From Microbacterium halotolerans (GTDB lineage: Bacteria; Actinomycetota; Actinomycetes; Actinomycetales; Microbacteriaceae), in contig NZ_KZ984053.1 in the NCBI RefSeq assembly GCF_003569805.1, positions 1-64,000 of the forward strand: a stretch of DNA of 64,000 nt. Direction: 5' to 3'. The notes under the pieces are model-generated. The model made no database searches. It saw only the letters and a program-made list of their open reading frames with translations, and was not told where the DNA came from. The translations under genes and the position numbers were made by a program. Below, piece after piece: positions 19,429-28,042 of the stretch. Position 1 is the first letter of the stretch. Every line of letters begins with the position of its first letter.

Positions 19429-20904
19429 CTACTCGACCGGATAGATCGTGCCGAGGTTCATCACGCCGTTCGGGTCGAACTCGCGCTTGAGGCCGGCGAG
19501 GATGCGATACGCGCTGCCGTGCTCTTCGCGCGTCCAGCGAGCGCGGTACTTGCCGACGCCGTGGTGGTGCACCATCGACCCGCCCACCCGCAGCGCCTCC
19601 TCGACGATGATCGCGTTGAGCGGCTCGTGGTACTCGCGGATCTCCTCGCGCGGCTCGCAGCGGATCGTGTAGTCGTACACGAAGTAGAGATTGGTTCCCG
19701 TCTGATAGCTGTGCGAAGAGTGCGCCCCGAGCAGGTGCAGGTCGTCGCGGCGGGGGAACTCCGTGCGGATGCGATTCATCACGGCTTCGTACAGCTCGTG
19801 CGTGCGGGACCAGTCGACAGCGACCTCGGTCGTGTAGCCGAGGCGTCCGTGTTCGACCATGTCGCGCCGCTCGGCCTCGATCTTGTCGGCTCCCCAGTTG
19901 AGGCCATCGAGCCAGTTCGCCACGTACTGCGGGGCGAGCGCCCGATGCGGGATGGCGGTGAGCTCCTCCTCGACGCCGTCGGCGATGGCGTCGGCGATGC
20001 GCTTCGGGCCGTCGGCGACGACGATCACCACCGGCTTTCCATCGGCGACGTCGCTGAAGTGCTGACCGGCATCGCCTGCCGAGTAGACGCGAGCGACGCT
20101 CGGCCTGTACCCGGCCTGCACGATACGGCGCAGGACGTCGATGCCGTCTGAGAACTCATCGACGACGAAGCCGAGCGCTCGACGGTTCTCGGGCTCGAAG
20201 CGGAACAGCTTCACAGTGACCTCGGTCACGACGCACAGCGCCCCCTCGTTTCCGATCACCACGTGCCGGATGTCGGGACCTGCCGCTCGGCGCGGCACGT
20301 TCTTGATGCGCGTGACGCTGCCGTCCGGGAACACCGCCTCGAGCCCGACGACCATGTCTTCGATCCCCCCGTAGAGGGTGGAGAGCTGCCCGATCGAACG
20401 CGTCGCGACGAGGCCTCCGAACTGCGCGAGGGGCTTCGACTGGGGCGAGTGCGCAGTCGTCAGCCCGCGGTCGCGCAGTGCGTCGTCGAGCCGCTGCAGC
20501 GGCACCCCTGCCTGCACCGTCGCCTGCATGTTCACTTCGTCGATCTCGATCACGGCGTCCATGCGCGAGCAGTCGAGCACGATCGAATCCTCGGCGGCCG
20601 TCTCGAGACCGCCCTCCGTGCCCGTGCGGCCCGTCCGCGGCACGACGTTGACGCCGTGTTCGTCGGCGAAGACGAGCACGGCGCGGACCTGCTCGGTCGA
20701 GGTCGCATAGGCGATCGCGGCGGGGAACGGACCGTCGTAGATGCCGTGAGCGGCCTCGTACTTGTGGAAGCGGTCGACGCTCGCCTCGCGCAGTCGCTGC
20801 TCGTCGGTGTCGACCCTGTCGGCTCCGAGCATGTCGACGAGTCGCGCGACGATCGCCGCGCGGTCGATCGTCGGCGTCGGCCTGGTGAAGGTGGGCACGG
20901 CCAT
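19429..20904 (-). CDS. FAD-binding oxidoreductase (YgcU/GlcD-like)
   Basis: 491 aa. An FAD_binding_4 (PCMH-type) domain covers about 40-230, including VVPRTGRTGTEGGLE and SIGQLSTLYGGIEDMVVGLEAV. A C-terminal FAD-oxidase_C domain ends with HHHGVGKYRARW near residue 445, a histidine cluster typical of glycolate oxidase subunit D, D-lactate dehydrogenase and alkyl-DHAP synthase relatives. It probably oxidises a hydroxy acid or polyol-derived substrate. ATG 20904 is chosen because of GAGGAAACC just before it; the open frame upstream overlaps the SDR gene. Cotranscription with the kinase and SDR is likely. Confidence 0.88.
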   Translation of the reverse strand: MAVPTFTRPTPTIDRAAIVARLVDMLGADRVDTDEQRLREASVDRFHKYEAAHGIYDGPFPAAIAYATSTEQVRAVLVFADEHGVNVVPRTGRTGTEGGLETAAEDSIVLDCSRMDAVIEIDEVNMQATVQAGVPLQRLDDALRDRGLTTAHSPQSKPLAQFGGLVATRSIGQLSTLYGGIEDMVVGLEAVFPDGSVTRIKNVPRRAAGPDIRHVVIGNEGALCVVTEVTVKLFRFEPENRRALGFVVDEFSDGIDVLRRIVQAGYRPSVARVYSAGDAGQHFSDVADGKPVVIVVADGPKRIADAIADGVEEELTAIPHRALAPQYVANWLDGLNWGADKIEAERRDMVEHGRLGYTTEVAVDWSRTHELYEAVMNRIRTEFPRRDDLHLLGAHSSHSYQTGTNLYFVYDYTIRCEPREEIREYHEPLNAIIVEEALRVGGSMVHHHGVGKYRARWTREEHGSAYRILAGLKREFDPNGVMNLGTIYPVE

Positions 20905-20972
20905 GGTTTCCTCGTTTCGGTCTGAGGGGATTCGGTCTGATGGCGGATGTCGGCGGCGGCGCGGGACGGCCG

Positions 20973-21749
20973 TCAGCGGACGAGGTACCCGCCGTCGACG
21001 GCGAGCACCTGACCGTTCACATAGTCGGAGGCGGGGCTGGCGAGGAACACCGCGGCGCCCATGAGATCGTCGCGCCGCCCCCAGCGGCCGGCTGGCACAT
21101 GGTCGAGCACCCTGCGGTTCGCTTCGGGCTCCGACCGCGTCTCTGCGGTGAGCGCGGTTTCGAAGTATCCGGGGGCGATGGCGTTGACCTGCACCCCCGA
21201 CGAAGCGAGCTCGTCGGCATAGGCGCGGGTGAACCCGACGATGCCGTGCTTCGTCGCGGCGTACGCAGGTGAGCCGACGCCCCCCAGGAAGGAGAAGAGC
21301 GAGGCGATGTTGATGATCTTGCCCGAACCGCGGTCGCTCATGTGCGCTGCGGCGAGACGGCCGAGTTCGAAGGCGGCGGTGAGGTTGACGGCGATCATCC
21401 TGTCCCATTCGGCACGGCCGAACTCGCGCCATGGCGCGACGAGGTTGACCCCCGCGGAGTTGACGAGGATGTCGACGCGGCCGAACGCCTCGACTGCCTC
21501 GGCCATGACGCGCTCGGGAGCGCCCGGCTCGGTCAGATCGGCGATCATCCCCGAGTACCGGGCGCCGGCCGCCTCGACGAGCGCTTCTGTCTCTCCGCCG
21601 TCGTCGCTCGCGCTCGGCACGAACACGTCGGCGCCGGCCGTCGCCAGAGCCAGGGTGAATGCCTGGCCGAGCCCGCTGTTGCCACCGGTGACGACGGCGA
21701 TGCGGCCGTTGAGCGAGAACTGGGCGAGGGAGAATTCGGTGATGTCCAA
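20973..21749 (-). CDS. short-chain dehydrogenase/reductase (YgcW/KduD-like)
   Basis: 258-aa classical SDR: cofactor motif TGGNSGLGQAF near residues 21-31, NSAG-type motif (ILVNSAGVN), catalytic serine in INIASLFSF and the YAATK catalytic pair near 160. Most similar by eye to 2-deoxy-D-gluconate 3-dehydrogenase/gluconate 5-dehydrogenase types. The start appears to be TTG at 21749, supported by GAAGGA 5 nt upstream; there is no ATG or GTG nearby. It begins 109 nt after the ABC solute-binding-protein gene and may belong to the same transcript. Confidence 0.88.
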   Translation of the reverse strand: MDITEFSLAQFSLNGRIAVVTGGNSGLGQAFTLALATAGADVFVPSASDDGGETEALVEAAGARYSGMIADLTEPGAPERVMAEAVEAFGRVDILVNSAGVNLVAPWREFGRAEWDRMIAVNLTAAFELGRLAAAHMSDRGSGKIINIASLFSFLGGVGSPAYAATKHGIVGFTRAYADELASSGVQVNAIAPGYFETALTAETRSEPEANRRVLDHVPAGRWGRRDDLMGAAVFLASPASDYVNGQVLAVDGGYLVR

Positions 21750-21858
21750 CAGGGTCCTTCTCGACGGGAGGCGATGCGGCTGTCAGGGGAAGGGCGTCGG
21801 ATGCGGCATCCGGTTCTCGCGGTCGCAGGAATCGGGTGCCGCGTCCGTCCGCCTCGGG

Positions 21859-22791
21859 TCAGATCAGACCCTGTTCGGTCAGCCAGTCGATCGCGACGTC
21901 CTCCGGGTCCTCGCCGTCGACGTCGACCTGGCTGTTGAGATCCTGCATCACCTCGGTGGTGAGCAGCGGCGAGACCAGGCCGATCACGTCGGCGATGGCT
22001 GGGTGCTCGTCGAGGGTCTCCTGCTTCACCGTGAACGAACCCTGATAGGCCGGGAAGAACTCCTGGTCGTCCTCGAGCACCGTCAGGTCCATGGCGGGGA
22101 TGCGGCCGTCGGTCTCGAAGACCTCGCCGAAGGTGCAGTCGGCGCCCTCCGCGGTCGCGGTATAGATGATGCCCGTGTCGAGCAGTGCGGTGCTGTCCTC
22201 GAAGCCGTATGCGTCACGCAGGCCGGGCCACCCGTCATCGCGCGTGGAGAACTCGCTCTCGATGCAGAACGTCTGCTCGTCAGCGGGCAGGGCTGCGACG
22301 TCGCTGAGCGTGGACACGCCGAGGTCCTCGAGCGTGCCGCTCGCACCGGCGAGCGCGTAGGTGTTGTTGAGCGGAGCGGGCTCGAGCCATACGATTCCGT
22401 TCTGCTCGAGGTCCGCCTCGGCGACGGCGTCGAACTGGGCTTCCGCGCCCTGCACCGGCTCGGTCTCGCCGAGGTAGGTGATCCAGCCGGTTCCGGTGTA
22501 GTCCCAGTAGCCCAGGAACTCGTCGTTCTCGAAGGCCTGACGCACATTGGTCGAGCCGACGAGATCGATGTTCGCCTCGACATCGGCACCGTGCGCACGG
22601 AACAGCTCGGTCGTGATGTAGGCGAGCACGTACTGCTCGGCGAAGTCCTTGCTTCCGATGACGCCGGTCAGGCTGTCGAGTTCGTCGCCCTGCGACCCGG
22701 TCTCCGTTCCTGCTCCGGCTCCGCCCGAGCAGCCGGCCAGGGCGACGGCCGAGGCCGCGACGAGTGCGAGAGCGCCGATGCGCTTGTTCAT
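21859..22791 (-). CDS. ABC transporter solute-binding lipoprotein (OpuC/ProX-like)
   Basis: 310 aa. A signal peptide with lipobox LAGC (Cys21) precedes an OpuAC-type type II periplasmic-binding fold that carries LDSLTGVIGSKDFAEQYVLAY and FLGYWDYTGTGWITYLGE. Family members bind glycine betaine, choline or carnitine. ATG 22791 is preceded by AAAGGA. It is the fourth gene of a permease-ATPase-permease-binding protein operon. The tight link to a kinase/oxidoreductase/SDR set raises the possibility that the ligand is a nutrient rather than an osmolyte. Confidence 0.9.
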   Translation of the reverse strand: MNKRIGALALVAASAVALAGCSGGAGAGTETGSQGDELDSLTGVIGSKDFAEQYVLAYITTELFRAHGADVEANIDLVGSTNVRQAFENDEFLGYWDYTGTGWITYLGETEPVQGAEAQFDAVAEADLEQNGIVWLEPAPLNNTYALAGASGTLEDLGVSTLSDVAALPADEQTFCIESEFSTRDDGWPGLRDAYGFEDSTALLDTGIIYTATAEGADCTFGEVFETDGRIPAMDLTVLEDDQEFFPAYQGSFTVKQETLDEHPAIADVIGLVSPLLTTEVMQDLNSQVDVDGEDPEDVAIDWLTEQGLI

Positions 22792-22852
22792 GTGCGTTCC
22801 TTTCGGTGGCAACCGCGGCGGCGCGAGGCGCCGATGCGGTCGGTGGGGGTGT

Positions 22853-23638
22853 TCACAGGCCCTTCGGCCTGACGAGGTCTTCGACGAGGCCAGCGAGCCA
22901 GTCGACGAGCACGGCGATCGAGGCGACCAGCACAGCGCCCACGACGATCACCGGATAGCGCTGCAGCTTGAGCCCGTTGACGATCATGTCGCCGAGGCCG
23001 CCGGCGTTGATGAACGTGGCGACGGTTGCGACGCCGACGGCGAAGACGAGAGCCGTGCGCAGGCCGGCGATGATCACCGGCGATGCGAGCGGGAGTTCGA
23101 TGCGGCGCAGCGACTGCCAGGCGGTCATGCCCATGCCGCGTGCCGACTCTCGAACGCTGGCGGGGATCTGGTCGAGGCCGGCCACCGTGTTGCGCAGGAC
23201 CGGCAGGAACGAGTAGGCGACGAGGGCCACCAGCGCCGTGACGAACCCGGTCTGCCACGCGATGGCGAGCAGGATGATGAGGCCGACGGCTGGCGTGGCC
23301 TGCCCGATGTTCGCGACGACGCCGACCGCACCCCGGAAGATGCGCGAGCGCGAGCGCGACACCGCGATTCCGAGCGGGATGGCGAGAGCGGCGACGAGGG
23401 CAGAGGCGACGAGCGTCAGGATGAGGTGCTCGCCGGTCTTCGCGATGATGTAGTCCCAGTTGAGGGTGCGAGCCTCGATCGAGTCGAGCTCGCGCGACGA
23501 CGCCCAGATCGCCAGCACCGCGAGCACGGCGGCCACGGTGATGAGCGGCACGAATCGACGCAGCCAGCGGCGGCCGGCCGGGTCGCCGGCTCCGAGCGCC
23601 GTGACCGTGACGGGCATGGTCGCGTTCGAGGCGCTCAC
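22853..23638 (-). CDS. ABC transporter permease (OpuB/OpuC-like)
   Basis: 261 aa with about six membrane segments and the binding-protein-dependent permease motif around IPASVRESARGMGMTAWQS, which resembles the EAA loop that docks with the ATPase. Its GTG start overlaps the stop of the ATPase gene by 4 nt. An osmoprotectant-type (quaternary amine) importer is the family expectation. The N-terminal ~35 residues before the first membrane segment are longer than in the sister permease. Confidence 0.9.
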   Translation of the reverse strand: MSASNATMPVTVTALGAGDPAGRRWLRRFVPLITVAAVLAVLAIWASSRELDSIEARTLNWDYIIAKTGEHLILTLVASALVAALAIPLGIAVSRSRSRIFRGAVGVVANIGQATPAVGLIILLAIAWQTGFVTALVALVAYSFLPVLRNTVAGLDQIPASVRESARGMGMTAWQSLRRIELPLASPVIIAGLRTALVFAVGVATVATFINAGGLGDMIVNGLKLQRYPVIVVGAVLVASIAVLVDWLAGLVEDLVRPKGL

Positions 23639-24699
23639 GGTGCGCCCTGCTCACGAGAGGGGATCTTGCGGGCGTCTGCGTCGAGGAGCGTCGAGATGGT
23701 GTCGAAGTCGATTGCGCCCACGACGCGGCCTCCGCGTGTGACGCGCACGCTCGAGGCTCCCGACCGGACCAGCATGTCGAGTGCGTCCCGCAGCGAGTCG
23801 CGCTCATCGACCTCGAGCGCAGAGGTCGACGCCGAGACACCGGCCAGTTCGACGTGCGAGAGGCCGATCAGAGCGAGTCGCTTCAGCGCCGTTCCCTTGC
23901 CGATGAACGACTGTACGTAGTCGTTGGCAGGGGCGGCGAGGATGTTCGCAGGCGTGTCGAACTGCTCGATCTGACTGCGATCGCTGAGCACGGCGATCCG
24001 GTCGCCGAGCTTGATCGCCTCGTCGAAGTCGTGCGTGACGAAGACGATCGTCTTCCCGATGCCCTCTTGGATCCTCAGGAACTCGGCCTGCAGCCCGTCA
24101 CGGGTGATCGGGTCGGTGGCGCCGAACGGCTCATCCATGAGCATGACGGGAGGATCGGCGGCGAGCGCCCTGGCGACGCCGACCCGCTGCTGCTGACCGC
24201 CGGAGAGCTCCTTCGGGTAGCGGCGCGCGAACACACCGGGGTCGAGGTCGACCAGGCGCAGCAGTTCGTCCACGCGCTCGGCGATTCGAGACCTCGACCA
24301 GCCGAGCAGCTTCGGCACCGTCGCGATGTTGTCGAAGATCGTCAGGTGCGGGAAGAGACCGATCTGCTGGATCACGTATCCGATGTGCCGGCGCAGCTCG
24401 TTCGGCTCGAGCGACAGCACATCCTGATCCGCGATCCGGATCGAACCCGACGTCGGCTCGATGATCCGGTTGATCATCTTCATCGTCGTCGTCTTGCCGC
24501 ATCCGGATGGGCCGACGAACATGACCAGTTCCCCGGGACTCACCGACATGGTGAAGTCCTCGACGGCCGGGCGCTCCTGTCCCTGGTACTTCTTGGTGAC
24601 GCCGTCGAGCTCGATGTTCACACTCGATCCCGCGTCGGCGAACGCGGCCGTGGCGCCATTGATCGACGTGCTGTTCCCGCTGCGGGTGGATGCGGTCAT
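23635..24699 (-). CDS. ABC transporter ATP-binding protein (OpuA/ProV-like)
   Basis: 354 aa. Walker A GPSGCGKTT, signature [15 protein letters not shown] and Walker B VMLMDEPFG are all present. A C-terminal CBS-like segment (LDMLVRSGASSVRVTRGG to about residue 345) matches the regulatory domain found in quaternary-amine importers, where it senses ionic strength. ATG 24699 is chosen; it overlaps the upstream permease stop by 4 nt, while the open frame beyond it runs antisense-like through that permease gene. Confidence 0.93.
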   Translation of the reverse strand: MTASTRSGNSTSINGATAAFADAGSSVNIELDGVTKKYQGQERPAVEDFTMSVSPGELVMFVGPSGCGKTTTMKMINRIIEPTSGSIRIADQDVLSLEPNELRRHIGYVIQQIGLFPHLTIFDNIATVPKLLGWSRSRIAERVDELLRLVDLDPGVFARRYPKELSGGQQQRVGVARALAADPPVMLMDEPFGATDPITRDGLQAEFLRIQEGIGKTIVFVTHDFDEAIKLGDRIAVLSDRSQIEQFDTPANILAAPANDYVQSFIGKGTALKRLALIGLSHVELAGVSASTSALEVDERDSLRDALDMLVRSGASSVRVTRGGRVVGAIDFDTISTLLDADARKIPSREQGAP

Positions 24700-25358
24700 C
24701 GGAGTCCCCTTGAGGTCGTCGTACGGGCGAGCAGAACGAGGAGGCCGTCGAGCACGAGCGCGATGACGATCGTCGCCACCGTGCCGACGAGCGCGTAGTT
24801 GAGCGCGTTCGCCGAGCCGAGCGTCGACAGCCCCCGGAAGATGTACGTGCCGAGACCGGGGCCTGCGACATACGCCGCGATGGCCGCCACGCCGACCGAC
24901 AGCTGCGTCGCGACGCGCAGTCCGGTCAGGATGACGGGCCAGGCGATCGGCAGCTGCATCGAGAACAGGATGCGCACGCGTGACATCCCGACGCCGCTGG
25001 CTGCCTCGAGGACGTGACGCGGCACCTCGCTGAGCCCGACGGCCGTGTTCCGGATGACGGGCAGCAGCGCGTACACGACGAGCGCCACGATCGTGGCTCC
25101 CCAGCCGAGGCCGAGCACGGGGCTCAGCAGGGCGAGGAGCGCAAGCGATGGGACGGTGATCGCCACCGACGCGGTCGTGATGGCGGCGCTGCGCGCACCC
25201 GGGCGATCCCACACGAGCATGCCGAGGCCGACGCCGATCACGGCGGAGATCGCCAGCGACAGCAGGACGACCGCGAGGTGCTCGGCTGCGAGCGTCAGGA
25301 TCTCGTCCCATCGGCGCTCGACGAACCGAGCGAGGTTCTCGAGATCGAACCCGTTCAT
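24696..25358 (-). CDS. ABC transporter permease (OpuB/OpuC-like), first gene of operon
   Basis: 220 aa, compact permease with five to six membrane segments and an EAA-type loop around EVPRHVLEAASGVGMS. ATG 25358 has GAGGAG 5 nt upstream. A promoter (25421-25449) lies about 65 nt ahead, between this gene and a divergent IclR regulator, so the operon runs permease, ATPase, permease, binding protein and probably SDR, FAD enzyme and kinase. Confidence 0.9.
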   Translation of the reverse strand: MNGFDLENLARFVERRWDEILTLAAEHLAVVLLSLAISAVIGVGLGMLVWDRPGARSAAITTASVAITVPSLALLALLSPVLGLGWGATIVALVVYALLPVIRNTAVGLSEVPRHVLEAASGVGMSRVRILFSMQLPIAWPVILTGLRVATQLSVGVAAIAAYVAGPGLGTYIFRGLSTLGSANALNYALVGTVATIVIALVLDGLLVLLARTTTSRGLR

Positions 25359-25402
25359 TCCGCTCCTCACCGCCGAGGCGCTCCTCCGCGCCGCCGGACG
25401 CT

Positions 25403-25422
25403 GTTGTCTTCGTGTCGACAAC
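25403..25422. promoter_or_regulatory. candidate IclR operator
   Basis: Inverted repeat GTTGTC (25403-25408), 8-nt spacer, GACAAC (25417-25422). It overlaps the -10 end of the transporter promoter. A second, weaker GTTG-N9-CAAC repeat lies at 25455-25471 over the iclR -35. Binding by the divergent IclR protein is inferred from position only. Confidence 0.4.
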
Positions 25423-25449
25423 CATACGAAATGGTCTTCATTTACACAA
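25421..25449 (-). promoter_or_regulatory. promoter of the Opu-like operon
   Basis: Minus strand TTGTGT (25444-25449), 17-bp spacer, TATGGT (25421-25426). Gives a leader of about 55 nt with a good Shine-Dalgarno sequence. Confidence 0.55.
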
Positions 25450-25455
25450 AGCTGG

Positions 25456-25484
25456 TTGTTCATATGGCAACTTGTCGATATGCT
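25456..25484 (+). promoter_or_regulatory. promoter of the iclR-type gene
   Basis: TTGTTC (25456-25461), 17-bp spacer, TATGCT (25479-25484), then 6 nt to ATG 25491; predicts a leaderless mRNA. Confidence 0.6.
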
Positions 25485-25490
25485 GTGTGT

Positions 25491-26363
25491 ATGACCGACG
25501 TGCCGCACCGTCCCGCGCGACGCAACACCTCCGGCCTCACCCGCGATCTGGAGCTGCTCGAGCTGCTCGGTTCCGCCGAGTCCGCGCGTGCCGACGGTCT
25601 CGGCGTCGTGCGCCTGGCGGAGCTGAGCGGCCGAGACAAAGGCGTCGTCTCGCGTTCTCTGGCGACCCTCGCCGACTCAGGGCTCGCGGAGCGCGACCCT
25701 CTGACGCGTGCCTATCGGCTCGGTCCGCGCCTCTACGCCCTCGCCGCGCACACGCGCGAGACCCGGTTGACGTCCGTGGCCCGGCCCATCCTGCGTCGCA
25801 TTGCGAATGAGACGCGCGAGACCGCCAGCCTGAACGTCCTGCGCGGAGGGCATGTGCTGACGGTGCTGAGCGAGCTGAGCCCGCACGAGTTCCGTGCGAC
25901 GGGGTGGGAGGGTGTGACGACATCGGCCTGGCGCACGCCGTCGGGGCGCGCTCTGCTCAGCCAATGGGATGACACGGCACTTCGCGAGTGGTTCGTCGAG
26001 CACGCCGATGAGACGCCGATCGTCGGACGTGCCGATCGCAGCGTGATCACCTCCCCCTTCGCCGTCGTCCAGGACCCGTCACCGGCCTCGGACCATGTGC
26101 ACGACCTGACGACGCTGCTGGCCGAAGTGGCAAGAGTGCGGGAGCTGGGCTATGCGCCGTCCGTCGAGGAGCTCGAACGGGGCATCGTCGCGGCGTCGGC
26201 GCCGATCCTCGACTTCACGGGGACCGTCGTCGCCGCGGTCAACATCAGCGCGCCCATCTCACGCGTCGGCCCGGATCCGGTGCCGCTCGGGACGTACATC
26301 GCGCGAGTGGGCGCCGAGATGTCCACGTCACTCGGCGCACAGGTCGGCGACGCATCGGGATGA
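25491..26363 (+). CDS. IclR-family transcriptional regulator
   Basis: 290 aa. N-terminal winged helix at about 12-75 (TRDLELLELLGSAESARADG, then KGVVSRSLATLADSGLAER) and a C-terminal ligand-binding domain ending with INISAPISRVGPDPVPLGTY, both characteristic of IclR proteins. It is divergent from the Opu-like operon and most likely represses or activates that operon and the downstream kinase/oxidoreductase/SDR genes. ATG 25491 is chosen because a -10 element ends 6 nt upstream; longer frames exist but run through the promoter. Confidence 0.9.
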   Translation: MTDVPHRPARRNTSGLTRDLELLELLGSAESARADGLGVVRLAELSGRDKGVVSRSLATLADSGLAERDPLTRAYRLGPRLYALAAHTRETRLTSVARPILRRIANETRETASLNVLRGGHVLTVLSELSPHEFRATGWEGVTTSAWRTPSGRALLSQWDDTALREWFVEHADETPIVGRADRSVITSPFAVVQDPSPASDHVHDLTTLLAEVARVRELGYAPSVEELERGIVAASAPILDFTGTVVAAVNISAPISRVGPDPVPLGTYIARVGAEMSTSLGAQVGDASG

Positions 26364-26370
26364 TGTGCTG

Positions 26371-26389
26371 CCTGCCGCACGGGCAGGCT
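26371..26389. terminator. bidirectional terminator between iclR-type gene and gluD
   Basis: Stem GCCTGCC/GGCAGGC with a 5-nt loop, flanked by an outer GTGCTG/CAGCAC pairing, between two convergent genes. No U-tract is evident. Confidence 0.45.
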
Positions 26390-26423
26390 CGCCAAGAGGA
26401 ACAGCACCTCGGCCGTGTCGGCC

Positions 26424-27329
26424 TCAGCGCTTCCCCTGGTCGAAACGGGCTTCGCCCTTCTGCGTGGCGATGACCTCTGTCAGCGTCGAGTCGTCGTCCG
26501 CGGCCGGATCGTGCGGGGCCGCAACGACCTTCGGCGACCTGCTGGTGCGCTTCTCCGCCCACTTCGCCAGCCAGCTCAGCAGCAGACACATCACGATGTA
26601 GATCCCGCCGATGATGAACGCCGCCTGCAGAATCGGCCTGCCCTGCTGCGAGCCGAGCAGCTTGGCGTAGTACAGCAGCTCCTGGTAGGTGATGAGGAAG
26701 CCGAGCGCCGTGTCCTTCATGGTGACGACGAGCTGCGCGATGATCACGGGCAGCATCGCCCGCACCGCCTGCGGCAGCAGGATCTTGACCATCACCCCGC
26801 TCTTGCGCAGGCCGATCGCGTACCCGGCCTCCTTCTGTCCGCGCGGGAGCGATTCGATGCCGGCGCGCAGCGCCTCGGCGAGCACGGAGCCGTTGTACGC
26901 CATCAGTGCGATCACAACGGCCCAGTACGGGCTCATCGACACCCCGAGGCTCGGCAGGCCGTAGTACAGGATCATCATCATCACGAGCACGGGAACGGCG
27001 CGGAAGGCCTCCGTGATCACGGTGATGGGAACGCGCACCCAGATGTGCTCGGAGACCCGGCCGATCGCGAGCACGAAGCCGAGGGCGAGGCTGAGCACCG
27101 CGGCGACGGCGAACGCCCTGAGCGTGTTCAGCAGCATCTCGCCGATGGAGACCCACACTGCGGAGAAGGTGAACACGTGCCACTTCTCGGCGCTGAACTG
27201 GTTCGTCAGGCTGAACCGCCAGACGATGAAGGCGATGACCGCGAGGACGACGACCACGGTGGCGACCGCGAGGATCGCATTGCGACGCCTGGCCTTCGGG
27301 CCCGGAACGTCGTAGAGGACGGAAGTCAT
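26424..27329 (-). CDS. gluD: glutamate/polar amino-acid ABC transporter permease (GluD-like)
   Basis: 301 aa. Membrane permease of the His/Glu/Gln/Arg family with the motif around ALRAGIESLPRGQKEAGYAIGL. It has a cytoplasmic N-terminus and an unusually long charged C-terminal tail of about 50 residues (PAADDDSTLTEVIATQKGEA). ATG 27329 overlaps the gluC stop by 4 nt; a start five codons earlier is possible. The gene order A-B-C-D matches Corynebacterium gluABCD. Confidence 0.88.
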   Translation of the reverse strand: MTSVLYDVPGPKARRRNAILAVATVVVVLAVIAFIVWRFSLTNQFSAEKWHVFTFSAVWVSIGEMLLNTLRAFAVAAVLSLALGFVLAIGRVSEHIWVRVPITVITEAFRAVPVLVMMMILYYGLPSLGVSMSPYWAVVIALMAYNGSVLAEALRAGIESLPRGQKEAGYAIGLRKSGVMVKILLPQAVRAMLPVIIAQLVVTMKDTALGFLITYQELLYYAKLLGSQQGRPILQAAFIIGGIYIVMCLLLSWLAKWAEKRTSRSPKVVAAPHDPAADDDSTLTEVIATQKGEARFDQGKR

Positions 27330-27982
27330 CGCGCGATCCTCCACTTGTTCTCGAGCGTGCGCTGCAGCCAGGTGAGCAGCATCACCAGTGCCACGAAGAT
27401 CAGCGCCACCCAGAGCAGCACCTCCGGCGGCGAACCGGGCCGTGTGTGCGAGTTAGAGATGGTCGCCCTAAGGGCAGGAAGTGCCGCGACGGAGAACCCG
27501 GCCGCGACGGTGGTGTTCTTCAGCAGTGCGATGAACACGCTCATCATCGGAGGCACCACCGAACGGAAGGCCTGCGGCAGCACAACTTTGGTCATCACCT
27601 GTCCGAACGGGAGACCGATCGCGCGAGCGGCTTCCGCCTGCCCCACCGGCACCGTGTTGATGCCGGCCCGGATCGTCTCGGCGACATAGGTGGCAGTATA
27701 GAAACCGACCGCGAGGATGCCGAGCACCGTGTTCGACAGCGTCGGCAGCGCCAGCGCGCTGTAGCCGAACACGAAGAAGAAGAACACCAGTGTCAGCGGC
27801 GTGTTCCGCACCAGGTTGACGTACACGGTGCCCACCCCACGCGCGATCGGCACCGGCGAGACGCGCATCGCGCCGACCATGGTGCCGAGCACGAGGGCGA
27901 GCAGCGCACCGAAGACGAACACCAGCAGCGTGAGGGAGATGCCCTCTCGCCACAGGTCGAGGTTGCCGAAGATGGCGTCCAC
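27326..27982 (-). CDS. gluC: glutamate/polar amino-acid ABC transporter permease (GluC-like)
   Basis: 218 aa with five membrane segments and the family motif ETIRAGINTVPVGQAEAARAIG. The start is taken as GTG 27982 because AAGGAGG sits 5 nt upstream; upstream codons in this frame would be read through a strong hairpin. It partners GluD to form the membrane channel for the GluB-bound substrate. Confidence 0.88.
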   Translation of the reverse strand: MDAIFGNLDLWREGISLTLLVFVFGALLALVLGTMVGAMRVSPVPIARGVGTVYVNLVRNTPLTLVFFFFVFGYSALALPTLSNTVLGILAVGFYTATYVAETIRAGINTVPVGQAEAARAIGLPFGQVMTKVVLPQAFRSVVPPMMSVFIALLKNTTVAAGFSVAALPALRATISNSHTRPGSPPEVLLWVALIFVALVMLLTWLQRTLENKWRIAR

Positions 27983-28004
27983 GCGCCCTCCTTCTTCTCG
28001 GATG

Positions 28005-28036
28005 ACGGTGAGGGGCCCTCCTGGGCCCCTCACCGT
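28005..28036 (-). terminator. intra-operon hairpin between gluB and gluC
   Basis: Perfect 14-bp stem (28005-28018 with 28023-28036) and TCCT loop, starting 6 nt after the gluB stop. No U-tract follows, and the gluC ribosome-binding site comes 20 nt later. Such hairpins commonly keep binding-protein mRNA more abundant than permease mRNA, through partial termination or blocked 3' decay. Confidence 0.75.
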
Positions 28037-28042
28037 TGCGGA

